Source of the DNA: Bog-473 sp963743785
GTDB taxonomy: Bacteria > Actinomycetota > Acidimicrobiia > Acidimicrobiales > RAAP-2
Assembly: GCA_963743785.1 (NCBI GenBank)
Contig: CAVURD010000006.1
Span: forward strand, 35,944-99,943
Length of the DNA stretch: 64,000 bases
Direction: 5' to 3'
Shown here: piece by piece, positions 35,906 through 45,220 of the stretch
Layout of the letters: each line of letters begins with the position of its first letter
Numbering within the stretch: position 1 is the first letter of the stretch
Made by a program: the position numbers and the translations under genes
Notes under the pieces: model-generated
The model's database searches: none
Told to the model about the DNA's origin: nothing
The model's input: only the letters and a program-made list of their open reading frames with translations

Positions 35906-36744
35906 CCTCGATCAGTTGGGTCGATGCCTTCACCGACCGGGCCTTCAGCGGCAACCCGGCCGCGGTGTGCCTCCTGGGCACCGACGGAGGGGCAGGGGCG
36001 CCCATGTCCGAGGACCGCATGCAGTCCCTCGCCCACGAACTGGGGATCTCGGAGACGGCGTTCGTCACTCAGGTGGTCGGGCCGGGCGGCGAAGGCGGCG
36101 GCACGACCACCGACACCTTTGCCCTGCGCTGGTTCTCGCCGAGCGTCGAGATCGACCTCTGCGGCCACGCCACCCTGGCTTCGGCCCACGTCCTGCGACA
36201 ACGCGGCGTGGTCGACGGCACGGCACCGCTCACCTTCCATACGCGTAGCGGACCACTCGTCGCCGCCTTCGAGGGGAACCGTATCGACCTCGACTTCCCG
36301 ACCGCTCCGATGACGACGGCGCCGCTGCCCGACGCCCTGGCCGGGGAGTGGGACGACGGCGCCGTCGTGACGACCGGCACCACCGATTTCTTCCGAGTCG
36401 TGGTCTTGTCCAGCGAGGCGGCCGTGCGCCACTACCGCCCCGATCTGTCGGCCATTGCGGCCGTGGACGCCCGGGCCGTGCTGATCACCGCCGCCGCCGA
36501 CCCCGGCTCGGAGGCCGACTACGTCCTTCGGGTCTTCGGGCCCAACGTCGGGATCGACGAGGATCCGGCCACCGGATCGGCCCAGTGCACGGCCGGCCCC
36601 TACTGGTCTGCCGCCCTGGGCCGGTCCGACCTGGTGGCCCGTCAGCTCTCGGGCCGGGGCGCGGTGCTCTACGTCCGCCCCGCCGGGGACCGTGTCCACA
36701 TTGCCGGGAACGCCGTGACCGTCTTGGCCGGTGACCTGTGTTAG
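35902..36744 (+). CDS. PhzF-family epimerase/isomerase
   Basis: 280 residues of the two-domain PhzF/DAP-epimerase-like fold: AFTDRAFSGNPAAVCLL, SETAFVTQ with the active glutamate, and EIDLCGHATLASAHVL; the last region DEDPATGSAQCTAGP closes the second half. PhzF converts phenazine precursors, but most relatives in non-phenazine strains have unknown substrates. The start overlaps the aminotransferase stop. Confidence 0.9.
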   Translation: MTSISWVDAFTDRAFSGNPAAVCLLGTDGGAGAPMSEDRMQSLAHELGISETAFVTQVVGPGGEGGGTTTDTFALRWFSPSVEIDLCGHATLASAHVLRQRGVVDGTAPLTFHTRSGPLVAAFEGNRIDLDFPTAPMTTAPLPDALAGEWDDGAVVTTGTTDFFRVVVLSSEAAVRHYRPDLSAIAAVDARAVLITAAADPGSEADYVLRVFGPNVGIDEDPATGSAQCTAGPYWSAALGRSDLVARQLSGRGAVLYVRPAGDRVHIAGNAVTVLAGDLC

Positions 36745-37309
36745 TGATGGCACCGTGGACGACCCGACCAGTGACCTGCGGGATCTCGTGAGGAGCCACC
36801 GGCCCGCGTCGCCCCGGGAGACCGAGGCGAAGCAGCGCATGCTGGTCGAGCTCGACCGGCTGCCCGATCCCACCAATGAGCACGCCGACCCGACCCATTT
36901 CACCGCGTCGGCCCTGGTGGTGGGCGCCCGCGGCACGGTCCTCCACCTCCACAAGCGCCTCGGTCGCTGGATGCAGCCCGGAGGGCACATCGACGCCGGT
37001 GAGGCCCCACCCTCCGCCGCTCGCCGCGAAGCGGAGGAGGAGCTGGGCCTGGAGGTCAGGCACCCCGAGGAAGGGCCGCGGTTGCTGCACCTCGACGTCC
37101 ACGAGGCGGCGCTCGGCCACACCCATCTGGACCTGCGCTACCTCCTGATCGGGTCCGACGCCGATCCGGCCCCACCCCCGGGCGAGAGTCCCGACGCCCG
37201 ATGGTGCAGCTGGGACGAGGCCGCCGACCTGGCCGACGAGGCGTTGGCCCCGGCGCTGCCGATCGCCCGGGGCGCGTGGGAAGCCCTGTCCAAAGTCGGT
37301 CCCGGGTGA
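36731..37309 (+). CDS. NUDIX hydrolase
   Basis: 192 residues. The Nudix box spans GHIDAGEAPPSAARREAEEE followed by LGL, matching Gx5Ex7REUxEExGU. The N-terminal part (LVRSHRPASPRETEAKQRML) and WMQPGGH preceding the box resemble ADP-ribose/NADH-type or tRNA-linked Nudix proteins. Overlaps PhzF by 14 bases if GTG 36731 is used; GTG 36755 would remove the overlap. Confidence 0.87.
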   Translation: MTCVSDGTVDDPTSDLRDLVRSHRPASPRETEAKQRMLVELDRLPDPTNEHADPTHFTASALVVGARGTVLHLHKRLGRWMQPGGHIDAGEAPPSAARREAEEELGLEVRHPEEGPRLLHLDVHEAALGHTHLDLRYLLIGSDADPAPPPGESPDARWCSWDEAADLADEALAPALPIARGAWEALSKVGPG

Positions 37310-38025
37310 GCGGCGCGCTGGACCAGCTCCTGGTCGTCCAGGACCTCGACACGGCGATCACCCAGCTCCAACACAGGCGCGCTGCCCTGCCCGAGCGGTC
37401 CGGGTTGACCGGCCTCGAGGTTGAGCTGGCCGGCTACGCGGCGGAGAAGGTCGCCCTCATGGGCCGCCGGGCCGAGTTGATGGCCACCCAGAAGGACCTC
37501 GAAGGACAGATCGCCGTGGTGACCGAGCGGCGGACCGGGATCGAGCAGCGGATGTACGCCGCCCGGGGCTCCTCCACCCGCGACCTGCAAGCCATGGACG
37601 AGGAGGTCCGACACCTGACCGAGCGCCAGAGTCAGCTCGAAGAGCTCGAGTTGGTGGCCATGGTCGACCAGGAACCGATCGACGCCGAGCTGGCCCAACT
37701 CTCCCAGCGGAGCACGCCGATCGAAGAACGGGTCGCCGTGCTGCGGGCCGAAGTGGAGGACTCGAAGGCCGAGATCGACCAGGAGCTGGCCCAAGCGATA
37801 CCCGCCCGGGCCAGCGCGGCGGCCGAGCTTCCCCCGGCCCTGGCCGACCGCTACGAGAAGCTGCGGACGCGCATGAGGGGTGTCGCGGTGGCGCGCCTCA
37901 TCGGCCACCGCTGCGACGGGTGCCATCAGGAGCTGTCCGCCGTCGAAGTGGAACGGATCCGCGCCATGCCCGCCGACACGGTTGTCACCTGCGACCTGTG
38001 CGGGCGCATCCTGGTCCCCGTCTGA
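37306..38025 (+). CDS. coiled-coil zinc-ribbon protein (Rv2229c-like)
   Basis: About 239 residues: a long alpha-helical coiled coil rich in Glu, Arg and Gln (AMDEEVRHLTERQSQLEELE) ending in a C4 zinc ribbon (RCDGCHQELS and VTCDLCGRIL). Mycobacterial relatives occupy the same place next to an RNase H/phosphatase gene. The GTG overlaps the NUDIX stop (GTGA). Role not established; nucleic-acid binding is plausible. Confidence 0.83.
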   Translation: MSGALDQLLVVQDLDTAITQLQHRRAALPERSGLTGLEVELAGYAAEKVALMGRRAELMATQKDLEGQIAVVTERRTGIEQRMYAARGSSTRDLQAMDEEVRHLTERQSQLEELELVAMVDQEPIDAELAQLSQRSTPIEERVAVLRAEVEDSKAEIDQELAQAIPARASAAAELPPALADRYEKLRTRMRGVAVARLIGHRCDGCHQELSAVEVERIRAMPADTVVTCDLCGRILVPV

Positions 38026-38026
38026 G

Positions 38027-38650
38027 GTGCTGGTTCTCGTCCGACACGGCGAGTCGACCGCCAACGCGGCGGGCCTGTTGCTCGGGCGCACCGATGTGCA
38101 ACTGACCGAGAAGGGGCGCACCCAGGCGGCGTCGGTTCGCGCGCTCCTCCACCTGCCCGTCCACTCGTTGCGTTCCAGCCCACTGGCCCGGGCCCGATCC
38201 ACCGCCGCCCTCCTCGACCTCGACCTCCCCACGGAGATTGACGATCGTTGGATCGAGGTCGACTACGGCGAGTTCGAAGGCCAGCCGCTTTCCGACGTTC
38301 CGGCTGCGGTGTGGCAGGAATGGCGGGCCGATCCGGGCTTCCGACCCGCCGGGGGCGAGAGCCTGGTCGAGGTCGACGCCCGCATCGCCGCGGCCTGCGA
38401 CGAGCTCTTCGCCACCAGCGGAATGGGGGCCCGGTCGGCCGACGGCGACGTAGTGGTGGTGAGCCACGTCACGCCGATCAAGGCGGCGGTGGCCTGGGCA
38501 CTCGGCGCCGGAGCGGGGTTGTCGTGGCGGCTCCACCTCCACACGGCCTCGGTCACCCGCATCGGCTGGGGCAATGGCGGCCCGGTCCTCGAGAGCTTCA
38601 ACGAATTGACGTCCGACCGGGTCAACGCGGCACAATCACCTCGTGCCTGA
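38027..38650 (+). CDS. histidine phosphatase (phosphoglycerate-mutase superfamily)
   Basis: About 207 residues with the LVLVRHGEST catalytic motif at the very start, the second-shell arginine in SSPLARARSTA, the acid in WIEVDYGEFEG and the late histidine in VVVVSHVTPIKAAV. Members include alpha-ribazole phosphatase and acid phosphatases; the mycobacterial neighbour pattern suggests the phosphatase half of Rv2228c. GTG 38027 is one base after the previous stop. Confidence 0.87.
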   Translation: MLVLVRHGESTANAAGLLLGRTDVQLTEKGRTQAASVRALLHLPVHSLRSSPLARARSTAALLDLDLPTEIDDRWIEVDYGEFEGQPLSDVPAAVWQEWRADPGFRPAGGESLVEVDARIAAACDELFATSGMGARSADGDVVVVSHVTPIKAAVAWALGAGAGLSWRLHLHTASVTRIGWGNGGPVLESFNELTSDRVNAAQSPRA

Positions 38651-39281
38651 CGTTCCCCCCACTCTGGCCGACCTCCGACCAAGCGCCGAATCCGAAGAGT
38701 CCCCGGTCCACCGGCGAACCATCGACGTGCAGGTGTTCGAGCGTGACGGCTTTCACGTGGTCATCGGTACCCTCCACGACCAACGGCCGTGGGCCACGGG
38801 AGACCTGGGGCCTCGGGATCTCCATCACATGGAGTTGGGCATCGTGGTCCGGCGGGCCGATCTCGTCATTGTCGATGCGCGGGCAGCCATGGGCACCTTT
38901 CCCCACGCCGAGTGCCCGAGCATCGAGCGTGCCTTCGGCGACCTGGTGGGACTGTCGGTGTCCCGCGGCTACACCAACGCCGTCCAGACCCGCTTCGGTC
39001 GGGAGCGGGGCTGCAGCCATATTGAATTCCTGGCCCGCGCCCTGGGCCCCGTGGTGATTCAGGCCATCACCTCATCGGCCGCCATGCGTCTGGAGTTGGG
39101 TGACGGCGAGCAGACCATCGGCGGCGACGGCGCGCTGGGGTGGTTGACCAACACCTGTCATATCTGGGCCGAGGACGGCGTCGGCCCGCAGAAAGTGGCC
39201 ACCGGCTGGCGCCCCGGTGTCGCCGAGTACCCGGCGCCGTCGCTGGTCGAGATCCGACGGCGCCAGGAGCACGCGACGTAG
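38643..39281 (+). CDS. DUF2889-family protein
   Basis: 212 residues. The middle RRTIDVQVFERDGFHVVIG, RDLHHMELGIVVRRADL and GCSHIEFLARALGPVVIQ are the DUF2889 pattern, with a conserved Cys/His pair in the GCSHI motif. Function unknown, sometimes linked to acyl-CoA or aromatic metabolism. Its start overlaps the phosphatase gene by eight bases; it ends the plus-strand operon. Confidence 0.8.
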   Translation: MPDVPPTLADLRPSAESEESPVHRRTIDVQVFERDGFHVVIGTLHDQRPWATGDLGPRDLHHMELGIVVRRADLVIVDARAAMGTFPHAECPSIERAFGDLVGLSVSRGYTNAVQTRFGRERGCSHIEFLARALGPVVIQAITSSAAMRLELGDGEQTIGGDGALGWLTNTCHIWAEDGVGPQKVATGWRPGVAEYPAPSLVEIRRRQEHAT

Positions 39282-39303
39282 ATCCGGGGGTCTCACGTCA
39301 GCG

Positions 39304-41154
39304 ATGGGTAGCCTGACCGCGGGGATCCCCGGTGGCGCTCATCCGCCGTTGAGGAACGACCTGAATGGGGGGATGGATGAGGACGAGGGTCGGGGAGCGT
39401 CACCGCGTGGTGGTCGTGGTGGTCGTGGTCGAGGGCTGGGACGAGGCGCGGTGATCGCCTCGATGGTGGTCTTGGCCAGCGGTGTGCCGGCCGCGGCCAC
39501 GGCCGCCTCGACGTCGGCTGCGGGCCATGTGTTGCTTGTCGGCACCTTCCAGGGCAAGGCCGGTCAGTTCAAGAGCATCCAGGCCGCCGTCAACGCGGCC
39601 CACGCGGGCGACTGGATTCTGGTGGCCCCGGGCGACTACCACGAGGCGGACGACCTGTCGACGGGGTCGAGCCGCGCCTCCGCCCCGGGTGACCACGCCG
39701 GCGTGGTGGTGAGCACTTCTGGCCTTCACATCCGCGGCATGAACCGTAACTCGGTGATTGTCGACGGGACCAAGGCCGGTGCACCCACCCCGTGCAGCCC
39801 GGCGTCCTCGTGGCAGAGCTTCGGGCGCAAGGTGGGCGGGAAGGCCCAAGGGCGGAACGGGATCGTGGTGTGGAAGGCCAACAATGTCAGCATCGAGAAC
39901 CTCACGGCGTGCAACTTCCTGGGCGGTGCCGGGGACTCGGGCAACGAAATCTGGTGGAACGGTGGGGACGGGTCGGGCCGGATCGGTCTCGCCGGGTACC
40001 AGGGCAGCTACCTGACCGCCACCTCGACATTCTTCAGCGATGAGAAGACGGCGGCGCAGTACGGCATCTTCTCCTCCAACGCCGGCGGGCCGGCATCGTG
40101 GAACCAGATCTACGCCAGCAACATGAACGACTCGGGCATGTATGTGGGCGCCTGCCACCAGGTGTGCAATGTCACCATCAACGAGGCCTGGATGGAGAAC
40201 AGCGCTCTGGGTTACTCCGGCACCAACTCGGGCGGGGCCGTCGTCATCGAGAACTCGCAGTTCGATCACAACGAAGACGGCGTGGACACCAACACCCAGA
40301 TCGGGGGCGACCCGACGGCACCGCAGGACGGCAACTGTCCGGGCCACGCCATCAGCCCGATCACCCACACCCGCTCGTGCTGGGTGTTCATGCACAACAA
40401 CGTGCACGACAACGACAATCCGAACGCCCCAGAAGCGGGTTCGGCGGCGGCCGGGCCGATCGGTACCGGCATGACCGTCTCGGGTGCCCGCAACGACACC
40501 GTGATGGACAACACGTTCTCCAACAACGGGGCCTGGGGCACGCTCTTCGTGCCCTATCCCGACTCGAGCAAGCCGGTCCTCGGACAAACGTGCAAGGGGA
40601 CAGGAGGCTTCTCGATGAAGGGCTTCGGCTGTGTCTACGAGACCGAAGGGGATGCCCTCCTGGGCAATACCTACGTGAATGACGGATATTTCGGCAATCC
40701 CAGCAACTCGGACTTCGGTCAGATCTTGCTCAACACCGGCCTCCCGAGCAACTGCTTCGCCGGAAACACTGCGCCTAGTGGCAGTGCGCCGGCCAACTTG
40801 GAGCAGGTCCAACCCACCTGCGGCGTGACGACCACCAGCACCAACGCCGACAGCGACCTCTTGGGCCAGGTGCTGTGCGACACCGGCTTCGGCTCGTGCC
40901 CGGCCGGAGCGATGTACCCCAAGGCGACCGGTGTGGCCCTGATCCCCCTGCCTGCTGGACTCCCGACCATGCCGAACCCGTGTCACGGGGTCCCGGCCAA
41001 CCCTTGGTGTCCCGTCGGAACAGGGAGTTCCGGCGGCTCTGGCAGCTCGGCCCTGCGGAGCCAACCTGGCGCAATGTCAGGGACGCCGGGCGTGACGGCC
41101 GCCGCTCTGGATCTGGCTCGGGGCGGTCCGAGCCGCTCACGTCAACCCGCCTGA
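39304..41154 (+). CDS. secreted right-handed beta-helix protein
   Basis: About 616 residues. A leader with RGGRGGRGRGLGRG and a hydrophobic core (VIASMVVLASGVPAAAT) is followed by a pectate-lyase-type parallel beta-helix, with the entry motif FKSIQAAVNAAHAGDWILVA, HIRGMNRNSVIVDG and further NVSIENLTACNFLG and FDHNEDGVDTNT rungs. It may be a polysaccharide lyase or a structural surface protein; catalytic residues are not recognised. Start is uncertain (39304 or 39373). Confidence 0.78.
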   Translation: MGSLTAGIPGGAHPPLRNDLNGGMDEDEGRGASPRGGRGGRGRGLGRGAVIASMVVLASGVPAAATAASTSAAGHVLLVGTFQGKAGQFKSIQAAVNAAHAGDWILVAPGDYHEADDLSTGSSRASAPGDHAGVVVSTSGLHIRGMNRNSVIVDGTKAGAPTPCSPASSWQSFGRKVGGKAQGRNGIVVWKANNVSIENLTACNFLGGAGDSGNEIWWNGGDGSGRIGLAGYQGSYLTATSTFFSDEKTAAQYGIFSSNAGGPASWNQIYASNMNDSGMYVGACHQVCNVTINEAWMENSALGYSGTNSGGAVVIENSQFDHNEDGVDTNTQIGGDPTAPQDGNCPGHAISPITHTRSCWVFMHNNVHDNDNPNAPEAGSAAAGPIGTGMTVSGARNDTVMDNTFSNNGAWGTLFVPYPDSSKPVLGQTCKGTGGFSMKGFGCVYETEGDALLGNTYVNDGYFGNPSNSDFGQILLNTGLPSNCFAGNTAPSGSAPANLEQVQPTCGVTTTSTNADSDLLGQVLCDTGFGSCPAGAMYPKATGVALIPLPAGLPTMPNPCHGVPANPWCPVGTGSSGGSGSSALRSQPGAMSGTPGVTAAALDLARGGPSRSRQPA

Positions 41155-41404
41155 GACATCGGAACGAACTCGACGCGCGGGTCAGATCGCGGAATGGTCG
41201 GGTGGTCGCTCGACCCGCAGACGGCTCGCCCGTCGGTGCGTATGCGGCAGCCTCATTTCAGTGACGCGCATCGGGATGCGCGCATCACCCCACGCGCCTC
41301 GAGAGGTCCTGCCCACAGTGCGACGTTTATCTAAACCGAAACGGGGAAATTATTGGAGGTAAGTGTTATCAGCGCAGATGCTGATCAATCTAAAGGACGG
41401 TGTG

Positions 41405-41914
41405 ATGAGACAACGATATGTCGATGCACCAGTGGAAGAAGGGTACGTGGACGAGGCGCCGACGACGTCGCGGGTAGTGGAGCGCGCCGCCTGGAGCCCG
41501 GCCCAGATCATCGGCTTGGCCGGTGGAGTCGTGTTGATCGTCATCGGCGCTATCGCCCTGTCGCGGACAGGGACGGACTTCTCGAACATTCCCGCCACGC
41601 ATGCCGCGGTGGCTGGCTTTGGGTTCACCTGCCTCTCGGCGGCCGTACAGCTCGCCGGTGGATTGTTGCTGCTGGGCGCATCGGCCTTTCCAGCCTCGGC
41701 CAAGTCGGCCATGGCCTTTCTGGGCGTGCTGCTGATCGCCTGGGGCATTGTCATCGTGGCTGACGTCACCCGGCTGTTCACGATGTGGGGCTACACCAAG
41801 AACACCGGGGTCTTCTACATCATCGTCGGCGGTGTGTTGCTGGTGGCGGCGGCCGTCTCCCCGATCTTCCTGTCGAGTCGGCGAGAGGTCAGTCGCCGCC
41901 CGGCCTTGCGCTGA
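41405..41914 (+). CDS. four-helix membrane protein
   Basis: About 169 residues. A 35-residue acidic N-terminus (VEEGYVDEAPTTSRV) precedes four predicted helices (IIGLAGGVVLIVIGAIAL; AVQLAGGLLLLGASAF; GVLLIAWGIVIVADV; VFYIIVGGVLLVAAAV). AAGGA lies about nine bases before ATG 41405. The helix pattern recalls DUF4383-like proteins, but without firm match. Function unknown. Confidence 0.6.
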   Translation: MRQRYVDAPVEEGYVDEAPTTSRVVERAAWSPAQIIGLAGGVVLIVIGAIALSRTGTDFSNIPATHAAVAGFGFTCLSAAVQLAGGLLLLGASAFPASAKSAMAFLGVLLIAWGIVIVADVTRLFTMWGYTKNTGVFYIIVGGVLLVAAAVSPIFLSSRREVSRRPALR

Positions 41915-41955
41915 CGCCAGATCCAGGTTCGACCCCCATCTCCACGGCCCCGGGG

Positions 41956-43407
41956 TCAGGTACGGCCCTCCGAGCGAGGGGTACGGGTCGGGCTCGGGGC
42001 ATGGAAGGCAACCACGCGATCCGCGGCGGGAGCCAGCAGCAGCCCCCCACCGACGCTCGGTGTCGGAAAGTGGTTGGCTGGCGCGCCGATCGAGGCCTGC
42101 TGACGCACCGCACCCGAAGCGCGGTCAAGGCCATACAGCTTGCCGTTCTGCCCGATGGTCCAGATGAGACCGGCGGCGACGATAGGCGGGCCGCCTCCCT
42201 GCGGTGAACTCCACAGGATCCGGAGCGCCGCGGGGTCGGCCGTGACCTGTACGGCCTCGGTACCGCTCAGGCACGGCAGGTAGACCACATCGCCCACCAC
42301 GGCATCCCCTCCATCGATGTCGCCGCCGCACGGCGATCCGAGGCTGGCCTCTTCGCCGCCGATGCCACCGAGGTGGGCGCCGTTCAGCAGATAGAGCACC
42401 CGCGACTTTCCGGCCACGAGCACCTGGCCGTCGGCCAGCAACGCCGGCGCGGTGGATAGGTCCTGGTCTTGGGCATTGTCCTGAGCCCACGTGGTCGGAG
42501 CGAAAAATTGCACGAGCCGGAGGGAGGACGAGAGCTCGAGGGCCGAATCGCTATCGTCGTAGGGCTGGCCGGCCGAGTGGACCGAGCCGTTCCCGGCACT
42601 GACCCAGAGGTTGCCGTTGCGGTCGACCGCGGGTGCGGCTCCCCCCATCCAGATTGCCCCCTGACTTTCACCAGTCGCCGCGTCGACGGTGAAGTACGTC
42701 GGCGTCGCGCCGGACTCCTTGACGGCGACCACGGTGCCCCGGTACGTGCCGCAGTCGCCATAGTTGCCACCCATGGCGAACACCACCTGATGGGCATCGA
42801 GCGTCAACCCCGTGCGCTGCAGCAACGCCGCCGAGTCGGCCCCGGGCGGATCGACGTTCTCGCTCAACTCGGTGGCACCCGAGCTCAGGCTGAGACCGAC
42901 CAGCTTGTGCACCGGGTGTCCGTTCGCCAGCTCGTCGGCCACGACGAAGAGCTCGTTCCTCGATTGGTCGATCACCGGTGTCCCGGTGATCCCGACGGTG
43001 GGCGAAATGTCCCCGCAGGGAAGGACCGACGCGGGCACGGGTGGGCCGACGTGCGTCGACCAGATCACGCGGCCGGTGGACGTCGACAAGGCATAGACCG
43101 TGTCATTCTCTGTCGCCACGAAGACGTCACCAGATGACACGAGAGGCTCGCCGTAGAGCTGCCCATCGAGCATGGGCGATGTCCACGCGGCGGCGGAGGT
43201 GTCGACGGTGCCGACCGCTCCCGATGCGCCGGAACCGGCGGCGTCACCGTGATACACGGTCCAGGATCCAGAATGACCCGACGCGTTCGCGGCTCTTGCC
43301 GCGACGGGAACGGCGTAGGTCATCACGAGCGTCACCGAGCTTCCCGCCATCAGGCCGACGGCCAGCAGACGGGTGAGACGCGGCCCGGCGCGTCGCCCGT
43401 TTCTCAT
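41956..43407 (-). CDS. secreted PQQ-type beta-propeller protein
   Basis: 483 residues with a Sec signal (RLLAVGLMAGSSVTLVMTYA). The body is a run of beta-propeller repeats with typical PQQ-like phrases: VFVATENDTVYALSTSTGRV, RGTVVAVKESG, VLYLLNGAHLGGIG and GKLYGLDRASGAV. Cysteine pairs (VLPCGDIS, GSPCGGDIDG, YLPCLSG) probably form disulfides. No catalytic residues for alcohol dehydrogenase are evident, so it is likely a binding or sensing protein. Confidence 0.75.
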   Translation of the reverse strand: MRNGRRAGPRLTRLLAVGLMAGSSVTLVMTYAVPVAARAANASGHSGSWTVYHGDAAGSGASGAVGTVDTSAAAWTSPMLDGQLYGEPLVSSGDVFVATENDTVYALSTSTGRVIWSTHVGPPVPASVLPCGDISPTVGITGTPVIDQSRNELFVVADELANGHPVHKLVGLSLSSGATELSENVDPPGADSAALLQRTGLTLDAHQVVFAMGGNYGDCGTYRGTVVAVKESGATPTYFTVDAATGESQGAIWMGGAAPAVDRNGNLWVSAGNGSVHSAGQPYDDSDSALELSSSLRLVQFFAPTTWAQDNAQDQDLSTAPALLADGQVLVAGKSRVLYLLNGAHLGGIGGEEASLGSPCGGDIDGGDAVVGDVVYLPCLSGTEAVQVTADPAALRILWSSPQGGGPPIVAAGLIWTIGQNGKLYGLDRASGAVRQQASIGAPANHFPTPSVGGGLLLAPAADRVVAFHAPSPTRTPRSEGRT

Positions 43408-43570
43408 TCCGTATCGATGGTGCGGCCGATTCGCCCCTGCTTCACGGCGCAGAGGCTATCGACCATCATTGGCCCGAAGGCCGCGCCGACCCTTGCCAAC
43501 CCGAGTTGACCTCCGCCCTCAGGAGCCGACCGATGCCGCCGTCAAGCCGCCGCGGCTCCTTCCCACTGGA

Positions 43571-45220
43571 TCAGTCAACGATCCGGCCCGCGTCCATGCT
43601 GATGGTGCGCTGGCACTTGTCCGCCTCGGCCGCCCGATGTGTAATCAACAGGACACTGCGCCCCGCGGCGGCGGCCAACACATCGTCCGTCAGCTGATCG
43701 GCTTGCCGGGTGTCGAGACCTGCGGTCGGCTCATCGAGGAGGAGGATCGGACCACCGGCGAGGAGCGCCCGGGCCACGGCGAGCCGTCGCCTCTCGCCCC
43801 CGGAGATGGAGACGCCGTCCTCACCGACTGGTGTCTCCAGGCCGGCCGGGAGGGCGGCCACCCAGGCGCCGAGTTGGGCCGCGTCGAGAACGGTTGCGAT
43901 CTCGGCGTCGCTGGCGTCGGGTCGTCCCAGGGTGACGTTGGACCTTAGGGTGCCGGCGAACATCTGGGCCCGTTGGTCGACCAGTGCGCAGGCCGACCGT
44001 ACGTCGGACTGGGTCAGCTCGTCACTCGGGATGTCGCCCAGCCGGAGGGTGCCGCTCTCCAAGGGCCAGAAGCGCAAGAGCGCGTTGACCAGACTGGACT
44101 TGCCCGCTCCGCTCGAACCGGTGACGGCCAGTCGCTCGCCGGGCGCGACGCGCACACTGACCTCGTCGAGCGCCAGGGGCAGCTCGGGCGCATAGCGCAG
44201 AGACGCCCGGGCAAACGACAGATCGGGGACCCTCTCGGGCAGTGAACGGACCACCACCGGATCGCTGACCGGAATCGGAACGGCTTCGAGAGCGAGGAGC
44301 CGACGGGCGGCCGCCCGTACGGCCAGGGCGCGGGACGCGGCCAGGGTGATGCCGGGCACGGGTTCGAACGTACCCAGGGCGGCCAGGGGCAGGACGGCCA
44401 CCATCACAGGGTTGAGGTGGTGGCTATGCACGGCCAACACGGCTACCGCCAGGACGGCCGTCACCGCTGCCCCCAGGCAGAGCTGGGTCGTCAAGGAGGC
44501 CAGGGCGGCCGCTCTGTTCCGGCGCCGAGCCAGCGCTTCTGATTCCCGGCCCATCTCGTCGACCCGGTCGAGCGCGGCGGCGTCGGCGCCGAAGGCCAGC
44601 AGCTCGGGCGCGCCGTGAATGATGTCGACCACGTGCGCCGAGATCTCACCCGAGAGGGCCGTGTCCTCCTCGTCTGGCGCGCCGCGCCAGACCAGAGCCG
44701 GAGGGACCGTGCACGCCACCAGCAGCGGAACGCCCAGGGCGATCGCGGCGAGTGGCAGGGACAGACCGACGACGACCAGACCCAATGTGGCGGCGCCGGC
44801 GGCCACCCCCAGGGGCAGCATGGTGCGGAGGTACAGGTCCTGCAGGGTGTCGACGTCGTCAATGGCCCGGCTCAAGAGGTCACCGCTCCGCCAACCGACC
44901 AGCGCCGCCGGGACGCGCGGGGTGAGGCAGTCGTACAGCCAGACGCGCCAGTGGGCCAGCGTGCGCAAGGCGGCGTCATGGCCGATCAGGCGCTCGGCGT
45001 AGCGGAGTGGTCCGCGCAAGAACGCCAGGACCTCCACCGCAGCCAGGATGCCGACCAGCGCGCCGAGTCCGGGGTGGAGGGCGGCCCGCCCGACGACGTA
45101 GCCGGAACCGGCCAGGAGCCCGATGGTGGCCGCGGCCGACGCCAGGCCCAGCAGCCCGGCCAGGGCCAACCGTCCGTACGGGGTGCCCGGCGCGTGCGCC
45201 ACGCGCCGCAGGGGCTTCAC
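43571..45220 (-). CDS. cydC: CydC subunit of the glutathione/cysteine exporter
   Basis: 549-residue half-transporter: six-helix membrane domain, then an ATPase with GSSGAGKSSLVNALLRFW, the signature SISGGERRRLAVARALL and LLLDEPTAGLD. With CydD it exports cysteine or glutathione needed for cytochrome bd assembly. GTG 45220 overlaps the cydD stop by four bases. No cydAB genes are in the window. Confidence 0.87.
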   Translation of the reverse strand: MKPLRRVAHAPGTPYGRLALAGLLGLASAAATIGLLAGSGYVVGRAALHPGLGALVGILAAVEVLAFLRGPLRYAERLIGHDAALRTLAHWRVWLYDCLTPRVPAALVGWRSGDLLSRAIDDVDTLQDLYLRTMLPLGVAAGAATLGLVVVGLSLPLAAIALGVPLLVACTVPPALVWRGAPDEEDTALSGEISAHVVDIIHGAPELLAFGADAAALDRVDEMGRESEALARRRNRAAALASLTTQLCLGAAVTAVLAVAVLAVHSHHLNPVMVAVLPLAALGTFEPVPGITLAASRALAVRAAARRLLALEAVPIPVSDPVVVRSLPERVPDLSFARASLRYAPELPLALDEVSVRVAPGERLAVTGSSGAGKSSLVNALLRFWPLESGTLRLGDIPSDELTQSDVRSACALVDQRAQMFAGTLRSNVTLGRPDASDAEIATVLDAAQLGAWVAALPAGLETPVGEDGVSISGGERRRLAVARALLAGGPILLLDEPTAGLDTRQADQLTDDVLAAAAGRSVLLITHRAAEADKCQRTISMDAGRIVD

